Assembly: GCF_010729105.1 (NCBI RefSeq)
Contig: NZ_AP022573.1
Location: 2,356,001-2,420,000 of the forward strand
Reading direction: 5' to 3'
Length of the DNA: 64,000 bases
DNA from: Mycobacterium saskatchewanense
GTDB taxonomy: Bacteria > Actinomycetota > Actinomycetes > Mycobacteriales > Mycobacteriaceae
Both the position numbers and the translations under genes were made by a program. The notes beneath the pieces are model-generated. The model was not told where the DNA came from and did not search any database. It saw nothing but the letters and a program-made list of their open reading frames with translations. Positions 19,189 through 27,452 of this stretch are shown here, in pieces (the first letter of the stretch is position 1; each line of letters begins with the position of its first letter).

Positions 19189-20577
19189 TTACTGAGGCAG
19201 CCACGGTTGTTGCCAACTGCGGTGGCCATGCAGGAGTGACTGCGCGGCCTCGGGTCCCCACGAGCCGGGCTCGTAGTGATGAATCCGGCCCGGCTTGTCC
19301 AGGACGGGCTGCACGATCCGCCACGTCTCCTCGATGCTGTCCTCGCGGGCGAAAAGCTGCCGGTCGCCGGTCAATCCGGCGTACAGGAGGCGCTCATAGG
19401 GGCGAACGGGCTCGCCGAGATCCTTGGCGAAGGACGAGTCGAGATGCACGTCTTGCCAGGAGTCCTCGACCTGGGCGGACAACTGCAGGCGCATGCCGGG
19501 GTCCGGGTCGATGCGCAGCACGATCTGGTTGGGCTCGCTCGGCCGATTGCGCAGGAACGCCAGCCCGGGAACGTGGTGCAGGAACATCCGCACCTCGGTC
19601 ACCCGCTCGGGCAGAGCCTTGCCGGCGCGCAGGAAGATGGGCACGCCGGCCCAGCGCCAGTTGTCGATCTCGGTGCGCAGCGCGACGTAGGTTTCGGTCT
19701 GCGAGTCCTTCGCCACGCCGGGGACGTCGGTGTAGCCGCGGTACTGGCCGCGGATGCAGCGCTCCGGGTCCAGCGCAGGCATCGCGCGGAACACCTCGGC
19801 CTTCTTGTCGTTCAGGTCGTCGGCGCTGGGGCCCACAGGCGGCTCCATCGCCACCAGCGCCAGGACTTGCAGCAGGTGGTTCTGCACGACGTCGCGCAGG
19901 GCGCCCACGGCGTCGTAGAACTTGCCGCGGTCCTCCACGCCGAAGTTCTCTGCCATCGTGATGTGGATTTCCGAGACGGCGTCGCGGTCCCACAGTTCGG
20001 CGAGGGAGCGATTGGCGAACCGTAGGTATTCGAGTTCCTCGACGGGCTGCTTGCCGAGGAAGTGGTCCACACGCAGGATCTGGTCCTCGTCCAACACAGC
20101 TCGCAGCCGCGAGTTGAGGTCGCGCGCGGAGGCCAGGTCGTGGCCAAAGGGCTTCTCGAGGGCGACCCGCGCATGCTCGAGCAGGCCCGCCTTCGCCAGG
20201 TTTTCGACGATCGGGGCGAACAATGCCGGCGGCATCTCCAGGTAGTAAAGCGGGCGCGACTCCGACGCGATCCGGTTGCTCAATTCCGTGTACAGCCCGC
20301 TGTCGGTGACGTCACCGTGCAGGTAGGACATCCGGCCGGCGAGCCGGTCGAACACCGCTTCGTCGAACTCCTCGCCGGAATCCATGATGGCCTTGCGCGC
20401 TCGGTCGAGCAGGGCCTCGAGGGACATGTCGTCGCTCGCGACGCCGAGAATCGGGCAGTCGAGCAGCTTGCGGCGCTCCAACCGGTACAGCGCCCGATAT
20501 GTCATCTTGTGGGCGAGATCGCCGGTGATTCCGAAGATCACCAGCGCGTTCGACGCGCTAATGCCGCCGTCGGCCAA
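19189..20577 (-). CDS. zwf1: glucose-6-phosphate 1-dehydrogenase
   Basis: First enzyme of the oxidative pentose phosphate pathway. The 462-residue protein begins MADGGISASNALVIFGITGDLAHK, with the coenzyme motif GITGDLAHK. The active-site signature is RVDHFLGKQPVEE (about 170), with the catalytic His retained. The signature's last position is Gln where most enzymes have Glu. It precedes gnd2 by 24 bp. The start lies near CACCTCCCGAAAG, whose reverse complement gives a GGGAGG-type ribosome site. Confidence 0.92.
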   Translation of the reverse strand: MADGGISASNALVIFGITGDLAHKMTYRALYRLERRKLLDCPILGVASDDMSLEALLDRARKAIMDSGEEFDEAVFDRLAGRMSYLHGDVTDSGLYTELSNRIASESRPLYYLEMPPALFAPIVENLAKAGLLEHARVALEKPFGHDLASARDLNSRLRAVLDEDQILRVDHFLGKQPVEELEYLRFANRSLAELWDRDAVSEIHITMAENFGVEDRGKFYDAVGALRDVVQNHLLQVLALVAMEPPVGPSADDLNDKKAEVFRAMPALDPERCIRGQYRGYTDVPGVAKDSQTETYVALRTEIDNWRWAGVPIFLRAGKALPERVTEVRMFLHHVPGLAFLRNRPSEPNQIVLRIDPDPGMRLQLSAQVEDSWQDVHLDSSFAKDLGEPVRPYERLLYAGLTGDRQLFAREDSIEETWRIVQPVLDKPGRIHHYEPGSWGPEAAQSLLHGHRSWQQPWLPQ

Positions 20578-20699
20578 GACCGCACCTCCCGAAAGTCACC
20601 TGATGGGCTCCTTTGAGGTCCACTACCCGCGGCGGCCGATCCCAACACTAGACACTGCCCGGGGGAGCGACAACCGCAGCGCATCGCGGGCTTGAAAGG

Positions 20700-21533
20700 A
20701 TGGCCCCCGTGGATGATGCGCTGCATATCGCGGTCTACATCGTGGCGGGGGTTGCGGTGCTCGAGGCCGGCGCCATCGTCGTGCTGTCGAGGCTGCTGGC
20801 GAGCAGCCGCAGGGAGATCGAAGAACTGCAGCACCGGGCCGACACCCGCAATTGGCTGCTGTCGGGTGGGCGCGAGGCGGTCAAGACCGTGTGGAACACC
20901 GCCAACCTGATGCGCAAGGAGGGCTTCGGCGCGGTGGTGCGCAGCTCCATCGAGGACCTCGCCGACTGGGCCGAGGTGGAGCGGCCCGACCTGGCCCGGG
21001 TCACCCCGGACGGCCGGGTGGTGATCCTGTTCTCCGACATCGAGGAGTCGACCGCCCTCAACGAGCGCATCGGCGACCGCGCGTGGGTCAAGCTGATCAG
21101 CGCGCACGACAAGCTCGTGCACAAGCTCGTCCGCCAACACGGCGGGCACGTGGTGAAGAGCCAGGGCGACGGCTTCATGATCGCGTTCTCACGGGCGGAC
21201 GAGGCCGTCGGGTGCGCGATCGACCTGCAGCGCGCATTGCGCGCGGAAGCGAAACGTAAGCGGCACACCGAGATCCGCGTCCGCATCGGCATCCACATGG
21301 GGCGCTCGGTGCGCCGTGGCGACGATCTGTTCGGCCGCAATGTCGCGATGGCGGCGCGCGTCGCGGCGGAGGCCGTCGGCGGTCAGGTCCTGGTGAGCGA
21401 ACCGGTGCGGGACGCCTTGAGGGACTGTGCCGACATCCGGTTCGGCGAGGGGCACGACGTTGAGCTGAAAGGCTTTTCGGGCAGCTACCGATTATTCGCC
21501 GTCGAACCCGTGGCCGATCCGGAACTCGACTGA
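20700..21533 (+). CDS. class III adenylate/guanylate cyclase, membrane-anchored
   Basis: A 277-residue protein with one N-terminal transmembrane segment (about residues 8-28, [19 protein letters not shown]), a charged linker and a C-terminal cyclase domain. The first metal Asp is in [14 protein letters not shown] (about 107) and the second acidic loop is in [15 protein letters not shown]. The [13 protein letters not shown] helix corresponds to the catalytic Asn/Arg region. It lies where M. tuberculosis has Rv1120c, which is much shorter. The Lys/Asp purine-selecting pair is not clear, so substrate is uncertain. Its 3' end overlaps the convergent small gene by 49 bp. Confidence 0.82.
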   Translation: MAPVDDALHIAVYIVAGVAVLEAGAIVVLSRLLASSRREIEELQHRADTRNWLLSGGREAVKTVWNTANLMRKEGFGAVVRSSIEDLADWAEVERPDLARVTPDGRVVILFSDIEESTALNERIGDRAWVKLISAHDKLVHKLVRQHGGHVVKSQGDGFMIAFSRADEAVGCAIDLQRALRAEAKRKRHTEIRVRIGIHMGRSVRRGDDLFGRNVAMAARVAAEAVGGQVLVSEPVRDALRDCADIRFGEGHDVELKGFSGSYRLFAVEPVADPELD

Positions 21534-21694
21534 AAGCTCTCCCCGTTGGATTCGGCCAGCCTTCGATGCAGGCGGGCCCGAACCTCGTCGGCCGTGTAGG
21601 CACGGCGCTTGCGTTGATCGCGGACGACCAGAGCGCCCCCGGCGACCACGCCGGCGACCCCCGCCAGGCCGAGCCACTTCCAGATGTTGCGCAT
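21485..21694 (-). CDS. small single-pass membrane protein
   Basis: About 69 residues from the ATG at 21694 ([20 protein letters not shown]); a GTG at 21698-21700 adds two. One transmembrane helix (residues 5-24) is followed by a basic stop-transfer RDQRKRRAY and a short [12 protein letters not shown] helix. The Ser-rich tail is [11 protein letters not shown]. It is convergent with the cyclase and overlaps its last 49 bp. No family recognised; position corresponds to the small Rv1119c-type ORF of M. tuberculosis. Confidence 0.55.
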   Translation of the reverse strand: MRNIWKWLGLAGVAGVVAGGALVVRDQRKRRAYTADEVRARLHRRLAESNGESFQSSSGSATGSTANNR

Positions 21695-21841
21695 GGACAC
21701 AGGCTATTCGCCGGGGAGCCCGTCCGTTCAGGGTTGTGGTTAACTTGTGTGCCCGTCCACCATCAAGCGTCCCGCGGCTCGCGCCGCGCCCGTCCGCCCA
21801 TAATCGCCGAAAGATCAAGTGATGACCGGGATTACACGACG

Positions 21842-22522
21842 ATGCTCACGCTGAACCAAGCCGTCGACGAAACCCGGACCGGCGACTTGTGGCTGTTCCG
21901 CGGCGGTTCGCGCCCGGACCGCGCCATCCAGACCCTGACCAACAGCCCGGTCAACCACGTCGGGATGACGGTAGCCATCGACGATCTGCCGCCGTTGATC
22001 TGGCATGCCGAGCTGGGCGAGAAGCTCGTTGACGTCTGGACCGGCACCAATCACCGCGGGGTTCAGGTCAACGACCTGCGCGAAGCGGTGCGGCAGTGGA
22101 TGGAGCGTTACCAGCAGCGCTGCTGGTTGCGGCAGCTGACGCCGTACGCCGACCGCGCCCAGGAGGACGCGCTGCTACGGGTGATCGCACGCATGGACGG
22201 CACCCCGTTTCCCGCCACCGCGCGGCTCACCGGCCGATGGCTGCGCGGGCGGCTTCCCACCGCCTATGACTGGACCCAGGGAATCCCCTTCCTGGACAAG
22301 AAGGTTCGGGAATCGACCCGGCGGCGCAAAGCCCGGCGACGCGTCGGCCTGGAGGCCGCGTACTGCGCCGAAACGGTGGCGATCACCTACGAGGAGATGG
22401 GGTTGCTCTCCACGGAGAAGTATCCCAACTGGTTCGACCCCGGGTCGTTCTGGAGCGGGGACCGGCTCCCGCTGGCGCCCGGATATCAGCTCGGCAAGGA
22501 GATCGAAGTCGTCCCCGATTAG
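21842..22522 (+). CDS. permuted papain-fold (YiiX/NlpC-P60-like) protein, Rv1118c-like
   Basis: A 226-residue protein from the ATG at 21842. The early GDLWLFRGGSRPDRAIQTLTNSPVNHVGM segment carries a likely catalytic His, and the Cys lies late, in AAYCAETVAITYEEMG (about 177). This His-before-Cys order is the hallmark of circularly permuted NlpC/P60-type (YaeF/YiiX) hydrolases. No signal peptide is evident, so a cytosolic or lipid-amide role is as likely as a wall role. Its TAG overlaps the TAA of the convergent monooxygenase gene. Confidence 0.65.
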   Translation: MLTLNQAVDETRTGDLWLFRGGSRPDRAIQTLTNSPVNHVGMTVAIDDLPPLIWHAELGEKLVDVWTGTNHRGVQVNDLREAVRQWMERYQQRCWLRQLTPYADRAQEDALLRVIARMDGTPFPATARLTGRWLRGRLPTAYDWTQGIPFLDKKVRESTRRRKARRRVGLEAAYCAETVAITYEEMGLLSTEKYPNWFDPGSFWSGDRLPLAPGYQLGKEIEVVPD

Positions 22523-22842
22523 CCGACCGCCATCTCCCCCAGCTCCGACCACCCCGTCGCGTCGATCGTCTGATTGATGATCTTCGGCGTCGACTTCACC
22601 GCCTGGGCGAGGTCTCGCATCGCCTGCTCGAAGTGGTCGCTGTTGACGTGAGCGCTGCCCGCCTCATCGTCCCGGAACGCCTCCACCAAGACGTACTCCG
22701 CCGGATTGTCCAGACTGCGGGACCATTCGAACCACAGGTTGCCTTCCTCCGCACGGGTGGCCTCGGTGAAGGGCCCGACCAGTTCCGGCCAGCGCTCGGT
22801 CCATTCCGGCTTCGTTTCGAACTTGACGACGATGAAGATCAT
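22519..22842 (-). CDS. antibiotic biosynthesis monooxygenase (ABM) domain protein
   Basis: A 107-residue dimeric ferredoxin-like ABM protein similar to Rv1117, beginning MIFIVVKFETKPEWTERWPE. Family features are TRAEEGNLWFEWSRS and the C-terminal HVNSDHFEQAM. Such proteins are cofactor-free quinone-forming oxygenases or heme-type oxygenases; here the substrate is not predictable. The ATG at 22842 has GGGGAGCGG upstream. The longer frame to 22941 is not needed. Confidence 0.75.
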   Translation of the reverse strand: MIFIVVKFETKPEWTERWPELVGPFTEATRAEEGNLWFEWSRSLDNPAEYVLVEAFRDDEAGSAHVNSDHFEQAMRDLAQAVKSTPKIINQTIDATGWSELGEMAVG

Positions 22843-22978
22843 TGACCGCTCCCCGTCCACGCTCTGGGCTTCCACTGCACCGGCTCGATCGTGCCGGGCA
22901 GCGCCAGGATACGTGCGGTCGCGGGCCACCTCATACGCCACAGGCGCACCATCCCGGGACCGCCCTATGACCGCCGAA

Positions 22979-23053
22979 AGCGATAGCGCGGGTGATATCG
23001 CTTCCGAGGGTCGGTGGGCGACCCGCCGGTCGAGCTACGACAGCAAATTTGCT
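22979..23053. promoter_or_regulatory. AT-richer intergenic patch with two dyads
   Basis: The 353-bp stretch 22843-23195 holds no convincing gene. It contains AGCGATA-N10-TATCGCT (22979-23002) and the 12-bp palindrome AGCAAATTTGCT (23042-23053), then an AT-rich tract to about 23200. The dyads could be operators or transcript-end hairpins; no regulator can be named. Confidence 0.3.
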
Positions 23054-23195
23054 CTTGCACGAGCGCCGGGCGAGTGCGAAATTCTTAACATCCACTGCTC
23101 GTGATGCACAACACACCGCGACTATTTGCCGGGCCGCTTCACACCGGCGCCAAACAATTATGTCCTCGCTGAATGCCGGTGCTCAATTCGAATCA

Positions 23196-23714
23196 TTATT
23201 GATTCGCCATTGCCGGGTCACCGGGCGGGGGTGGTGCCGGGGCGTCGGACGGCGGGGGTGCGTCCGGCGGCGGAGGCGGGGGCGGCGCGTCCGGCGGCGG
23301 GGGCGGGGCGTCGGGCGGAGGGGGAAGGGCGCCGTCGCCGTCGGGTGGCATCGGCAGGAACATGTGGTGTGTGAATCCGGCCTGGTAGGCCCCCGGCCCG
23401 CCGACGTGCACACCACCGCGCTCACCACTGGATACCGAGGTGCCGTCCGGCAGGGTGATCGCCGTGTGGCCGCCGTTCCACCCGATCACAACGGCGTTGG
23501 GCGCGGTTCCGTATTGGAACCCCCGCGCCAGCAGTGCGGCTTCCTCGTTGCCCGTGTTGAAGCGATTCCCGAAGACCGGCCGGTCGGTTGCCGCGTTGGC
23601 GACCCAGGAGGCCAGCCCGGAGCAATCAGTACCCGCGGGAGAATCTCCGCCCACGATATAGGGCGTCCCGGAAACCTGATTAATGAGCGATACGAGTGTG
23701 GCAAGAACAACCAT
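23196..23714 (-). CDS. secreted NlpC/P60-like protein with proline-rich tail
   Basis: A 172-residue protein from the ATG at 23714; a TTG at 23732 is an alternative. A hydrophobic N-terminus (MVVLATLVSLINQVSG) suggests export. The cysteine peptidase-like core has the Cys in GTDCSGLASWVAN and the His in WNGGHTAITLP, as in NlpC/P60 or CHAP-type amidases. The last about 45 residues are nearly all Pro, Asp and Ala in repeats of PPPPDAP, encoded by a GC microrepeat at 23225-23330. A peptidoglycan-related role is inferred. The third catalytic residue is not clear. Confidence 0.62.
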   Translation of the reverse strand: MVVLATLVSLINQVSGTPYIVGGDSPAGTDCSGLASWVANAATDRPVFGNRFNTGNEEAALLARGFQYGTAPNAVVIGWNGGHTAITLPDGTSVSSGERGGVHVGGPGAYQAGFTHHMFLPMPPDGDGALPPPPDAPPPPPDAPPPPPPPDAPPPSDAPAPPPPGDPAMANQ

Positions 23715-23903
23715 GGCCAGGCACGCTAGCAAGCGAGTTTATTGGTAACCAAAATTTGTGGCGTACGTCATTCGCGATGCGGAGAATGGCTTTCGTCGCA
23801 GATACAGCAAACTTATTCGGCGGTTGCGCGTTCGTGACCCCTTTGCTATCCCCGGGCGGTCCGGCGCCCGACCCGGCCGGCGCCGCGCGTACGGTCTAGA
23901 ACC

Positions 23904-24398
23904 GTGCCGCTGCGCTACGTGGATCCCCACAAGAAGCGGGGCCGCCTCTACCGGGCGAGCGTCCGCTTCGGTCGCTCGCCGGTGGGCCAATTCGTCGCCC
24001 GGCACGTCGCACGCCATACCGATCCCTACTTGTTCCGGCTGACCGGCGGCCGCGTGAACATGGGCTCGATCATCAACGCGCCGCTCGTCTCCGTCGGGGC
24101 GAAGACGGGGCAGCGGCGCGAAACGCAGCTGACCTACTTTCACGACGGGCCCGACGTCATCCTGCTGGCGTCGAACTTCGGCGGGCACAAGCATCCGCAG
24201 TGGTACTACAACCTCAAGGCGCACCCCGAGTGCGAGTTCGGCGGGGAGCGCTTCACCGCTTCGCTGGTGGCCGAAGCCGACGAATATGCGAGGCTGTACG
24301 GGTTCGCCGAGCGGGTCTATGGCGGATACGCCGACTACCGCGCGAAGACGGCCCCCGTGGGCCGGCAGATCCCGATATTCCGGCTCAGGCCGCGCTGA
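23904..24398 (+). CDS. deazaflavin (F420)-dependent nitroreductase family protein
   Basis: A 164-residue split-barrel protein of the Ddn family. LTGGRVNMGSIINAPLVSVGAKTGQRRETQLTY is the F420-binding opening, and LLASNFGGHKHPQWYYNLKAHPE is the family core. Members reduce quinones or other substrates with reduced F420. It starts at a GTG (23904), next to GTCTAGAACC, with little leader. A second member of the same family lies at 26642. Confidence 0.83.
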   Translation: MPLRYVDPHKKRGRLYRASVRFGRSPVGQFVARHVARHTDPYLFRLTGGRVNMGSIINAPLVSVGAKTGQRRETQLTYFHDGPDVILLASNFGGHKHPQWYYNLKAHPECEFGGERFTASLVAEADEYARLYGFAERVYGGYADYRAKTAPVGRQIPIFRLRPR

Positions 24399-24736
24399 AC
24401 GCCGAGGGCGCGGTGACCGCCGAGGGCGCGGCCCGCGGCAAGGTTCGTCGCGCCTGCACGATCAGGCCGGGCACCGTATTCGCCAGGTCCGGGCGACCGC
24501 CGGCGAAAGCGCGAATCGCGCGGTAGCACGACCAAAGCTGGCGGGGTGTGAGCATTTTCGGCCCGACGTAGCTGTGCGGGTTCATATTTCGCGTCATTTT
24601 GTACGTCGACTGGTACTCCATGCCCAGGGCCGAAAGCTGCTGTAGCCCGCCATCCGAACAGGACATCGTAGAACGCCACCGACTCGCCATAGTCCAGCAC
24701 CGCGAACTCGACGTGACAAACGCCCCGCCACCGCAT
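24385..24736 (-). pseudogene. VOC-family gene remnant with frameshifts
   Basis: An ATG at 24736 opens MRWRGVCHVEFAVLDYGESV and FYDVLFGW, a clear VOC/glyoxalase N-terminus. The frame then shifts to a second frame encoding GYSSF and to a third encoding EYQSTYKMTRNMNPHSYVG, which again fits the family. The rest (MLTPRQLWSCYRAIRAFAGG onwards) runs to a stop at 24385 and I cannot place it. At least two frame changes within 60 bp mean no intact product is made. Confidence 0.6.
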
Positions 24737-24756
24737 CGCGCTCCCCTTCAGCCCCG

Positions 24757-25137
24757 CTAGACCGGAGTCCACACCCCGTTGTTCCAGAAGCCCCAGTTGC
24801 CACCCGTCGGGTTCCACATCAATTGCGCCCCGGGTGCCCAGGACGGCGGTGGCGGCGCCGGCGGCGCCCACGGCGGCGGCGGTCCCCAGGGTCCGGCGCC
24901 CGCCGGGTAACTCTGGCCCGCCGCACCCTGCCAGTCGTGGCAGTGATTCCAGTCCCAGTCATACGCCTTGCCCCAGCCGGGATCCCATCCCCCGCCGGGG
25001 CACCAGTGGTAGCTGGGCACCGGGGCAGCCTGGGCCTCCGGGGCGGGGCCGCCCGCGGCTCCGAAGACGGACAAGGCCAAGCCGCTGCCGACCAGCACGC
25101 TTGCAGACCGCCGAACCGCTTGGTTTATAGACGCCAT
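24757..25137 (-). CDS. secreted Trp/Pro-rich small protein
   Basis: A 126-residue protein from the ATG at 25137. A signal peptide of about 37 residues (ending near EAQAAPVP) is followed by a Trp-rich region (YHWCPGGGWDPGWGKAYDWD) with two Cys that could pair, a proline-rich linker (GPPPPWAPPAPPPP) and a second Trp-rich end. Exported mycobacterial proteins with a WCPG...CHDW pattern are known, but the function is unassigned. Confidence 0.68.
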   Translation of the reverse strand: MASINQAVRRSASVLVGSGLALSVFGAAGGPAPEAQAAPVPSYHWCPGGGWDPGWGKAYDWDWNHCHDWQGAAGQSYPAGAGPWGPPPPWAPPAPPPPSWAPGAQLMWNPTGGNWGFWNNGVWTPV

Positions 25138-25260
25138 CTCCCCAGGATTTCCCTTGAACCGGATCGGGGCAAGTGGGGACTCAAGGCGTCGGGGTCGACC
25201 CGGCAGGATCAACGGTCGCGTGGGCCAACTGGACCAGCCGGTGGGACTTTCAACCACCGA

Positions 25261-26262
25261 TCAACTGGTCGCGCCGAGCAGCGGCCGATCGCCGTGCGGC
25301 CGCCGGACCAGATTGGTCCAGAACCGGCGAAGGCTGTCCACTCCCCCGGCCGTGGAACTCCAGAGGGTTGCGTCGCAGACCAGGACGTCACCGGCAAAGA
25401 CTCCGGTTCGCGATTGCAGTAGCGCATCGAACCGTCCGCCCTGAGTGAAGGCCGGATGCGGCGGGGCGCCGGGGTCGATTCGTTGCCGCGCCAACACGTC
25501 CATCTTCAGAACGGCGTCGTCGAGCCGCTGGAAGTGCGGGAGGTGGGGATGGAGATTGAAGGTGGTCACCCCGTCGAGAATCTTCGACCGGTCGAGCCGC
25601 CTGTCGACTTCGATCGGCGTCGGCGAACCATCCGGCTCGGCGGCGGGGCGGAGCCCAAACCGGTTGCGGACCGGCACACCGAGCCCCGCGAGCAGCGATC
25701 GCCCGAAACCGCCGAATCCTTGCCGCGGTGGAATGGTCTTGTCACCATGGTGAAAGAACTCCGTTTCCTGGCGGTGCTGTCGATCCGGCGCCGGGATTCC
25801 TTCGACGTGGCCGATGTCGTGGTGCGGCGAAACGACGAGGAGGTTGCCGGGCTTCGCCAGAAAGCCGCGCACGGCACGCACCTCGGCTTCCGTTGCTTCC
25901 TGGCCGGTACGCAGTGAGTCGAAACTGATGACGATGAGCGTGTCGAGGGCGGCGGCGAGTTCGTCGGAGAGTGGAACCATCTTGCCGTCGTCCCCGACGC
26001 GCTCCGCCTCGAGGGCCTGCTGCCCGGTCTGAGCGCTCGCCTGCTCGATGAATGCGGCGAAGTTCTTTTTCAGGATGTGGTCGAGGAACCCGGCCACATT
26101 CTGGTCGAACTGAATCGGGTCGGCGAGTTCCGCGAGGCGCGGATACAGCATCCGGCGACTCTCGAAGAGGGCCGGGAATCGGTCCTCGATGACGGCGAGC
26201 GGCGCAGAGCTCTCCCCGGGCCGGCTCCAGGCGTAATAGACGCCGACACGACGGGCGGTCAT
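25261..26262 (-). CDS. hypothetical protein
   Basis: A 333-residue protein (MTARRVGVYYAWSRPGESSA) with no family I recognise. The middle (LDTLIVISFDSLRTGQ, then FLAKPGNLLVVSPHHDIGHV) looks like a Rossmann or amidotransferase-like strand pattern, with a possible metal-type HHD. It has no signal peptide or membrane segment. Its ATG overlaps by ATGA the stop of the preceding remnant frame, so it once had a coupled upstream partner. Confidence 0.55.
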   Translation of the reverse strand: MTARRVGVYYAWSRPGESSAPLAVIEDRFPALFESRRMLYPRLAELADPIQFDQNVAGFLDHILKKNFAAFIEQASAQTGQQALEAERVGDDGKMVPLSDELAAALDTLIVISFDSLRTGQEATEAEVRAVRGFLAKPGNLLVVSPHHDIGHVEGIPAPDRQHRQETEFFHHGDKTIPPRQGFGGFGRSLLAGLGVPVRNRFGLRPAAEPDGSPTPIEVDRRLDRSKILDGVTTFNLHPHLPHFQRLDDAVLKMDVLARQRIDPGAPPHPAFTQGGRFDALLQSRTGVFAGDVLVCDATLWSSTAGGVDSLRRFWTNLVRRPHGDRPLLGATS

Positions 26263-26639
26263 GCCGGCGGCGCTCCGCGTCGGCCGGCAGACGATCGCTC
26301 GATTTGGTACTCGGTCATCGAACGCTCACGTCGGTGTAAGCGATGCCGGGTCAGCTTTCCTTGGGCCGCAAGTAGTGTCGTTCTGTTAGCACCACCGGGG
26401 GAGGCCGTGTAGACCGAGCCGGCCAATTCGGCGACGAACGCCCGCTCACCGCTCATGTCGAGTGCCAGCCCGATACCTTCCATCCCCTGGTCGAACACGA
26501 TCTCGGGTTCGGGACGGCCTCCGCTGATATCGAGGAAGTACAGGGCGCCGCGCTCCGGTTGGGTTGTCATGTCTGGATGCCCCGCAGCGATCGTAGGTAC
26601 AGGTGATGGTACCTTCGGGCCGTCTAGTTCAGGAGTCAC
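26259..26639 (-). pseudogene. 3' remnant of a beta-propeller-like gene
   Basis: The frame encodes RGALYFLDISGGRPEPEIV and LALDMSGERAFVAELAGSVY, typical of SMP-30 or gluconolactonase-like propeller blades, but it lacks the bulk of such a protein. After AAQGKLT a one-base shift would give GIAYTDVSVR, better suited to the fold than the actual RHRLHRRER tail. The 5' side is cut where the plus-strand nitroreductase gene begins. Probably a decayed fragment. Confidence 0.45.
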
Positions 26640-26641
26640 TT

Positions 26642-27142
26642 ATGGGCGACGCCGATGCCGCGGCCATACGAGCGGCGAGAGGTGACTGGATCAGCGAGCA
26701 CCTCGAGATCTACCTGACCTCCGGTGGCACGCGTGGCCACATCATGGACGTGAGTGCGGTCGGGGGGCGTGCGCTGACCACACACTGCTTGATCAAGTGT
26801 GTGGGTCGCAAGTCGGCGAAGGTCTATGTCAGGCCGTTGATCTACGGCAACGTCGGCGGCGAGATCGTGGTCGTCGCGTCGAAGGGTGGTGCCGACACCC
26901 ATCCAGGGTGGTACTTGAACGTCTTGGAGAGCAACACGATCGGTGTGCAAATCGCGACCCAAGCGTTCGAGGCCACGTGGCGGGAACCCGAAGGCGAGGA
27001 GCGCCATCAGGTGTGGGCGTATATGGCTCACCTGTACCCGCCATACCTCACTTATCAGCAGTCGACCACCCGGCAAATCCCGCTGGTGATGTTGACGCCC
27101 GTGCGCCCGATCGCGGTCTTCTCTGCAGAAGGGTCGCAATAA
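26642..27142 (+). CDS. deazaflavin (F420)-dependent nitroreductase family protein
   Basis: A 166-residue Ddn-family protein from the ATG at 26642 (MGDADAAAIRAARGDWISEH); AGGAG about 10 bp upstream decides the start. The core EIVVVASKGGADTHPGWYLNVLESN is the F420-binding fold signature, and RQIPLVMLTPV near the end is also family-typical. It is the last host gene before the displaced ychF tail. Confidence 0.8.
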   Translation: MGDADAAAIRAARGDWISEHLEIYLTSGGTRGHIMDVSAVGGRALTTHCLIKCVGRKSAKVYVRPLIYGNVGGEIVVVASKGGADTHPGWYLNVLESNTIGVQIATQAFEATWREPEGEERHQVWAYMAHLYPPYLTYQQSTTRQIPLVMLTPVRPIAVFSAEGSQ

Positions 27143-27365
27143 CCGACGACCATCGACGGGTGTTGCAGCGGAACCCGCCCCGCTCGCGTGCTTGCCCCCC
27201 GCGCTCGACGCGTCTCCACCTGGACACGCAAACGGAACTCGACCGCATCCACTGCGGTCTCGCGACGCGAACTCACTTTCTGGGCGACCGAAGCGCCCTT
27301 GCTGCGGCGTGCGCGCGCTGTTGGCGCTCGGGGCAGGGCCGATATGGCCGTGCGAAGCAGCCTTC

Positions 27366-27378
27366 CCCCAGGTTGGGG
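27366..27378 (-). terminator. possible original ychF terminator hairpin
   Basis: Read on the minus strand, CCCCA-ACC-TGGGG lies about 20 bp after the displaced ychF stop codon. The stem is short and has no U tract, so strength is doubtful. If it ended ychF transcripts before integration, it is now 9.8 kb away from the gene body. Confidence 0.3.
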
Positions 27379-27398
27379 TCTTTACGACGTTCGGGTCC

Positions 27399-27425
27399 CT
27401 ACACGTTGAACCGGAACTCCACCAC
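27399..27425 (-). other. attL: attL: displaced 3' end of ychF and left junction of the element
   Basis: The minus strand reads GTG GTG GAG TTC CGG TTC AAC GTG TAG, that is VVEFRFNV-stop, the usual C-terminus of bacterial YchF proteins (E. coli YchF also ends FNV). The intact ychF body lies at 37149-38237 and diverges exactly after VVEFR. The shared core on the plus strand is CGGAACTC (27412-27419), extended to CGGAACTCCACCAC with one mismatch to the right junction. Host DNA is to the left. Confidence 0.8.
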
Positions 27426-27452
27426 ATTACGACGCCATGCAACAATATCGCC

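Noticed and set aside
23225..23330. GC microrepeat as a mobile or regulatory repeat
   Set aside because: It encodes the Pro/Asp/Ala tail of the NlpC-like protein in frame, so it is explained by coding.
27192..27452. N-terminal extension of the serine recombinase
   Set aside because: It would cross the attachment junction and host DNA; the ATG at 27453 places the catalytic Ser at about residue 13 as usual.
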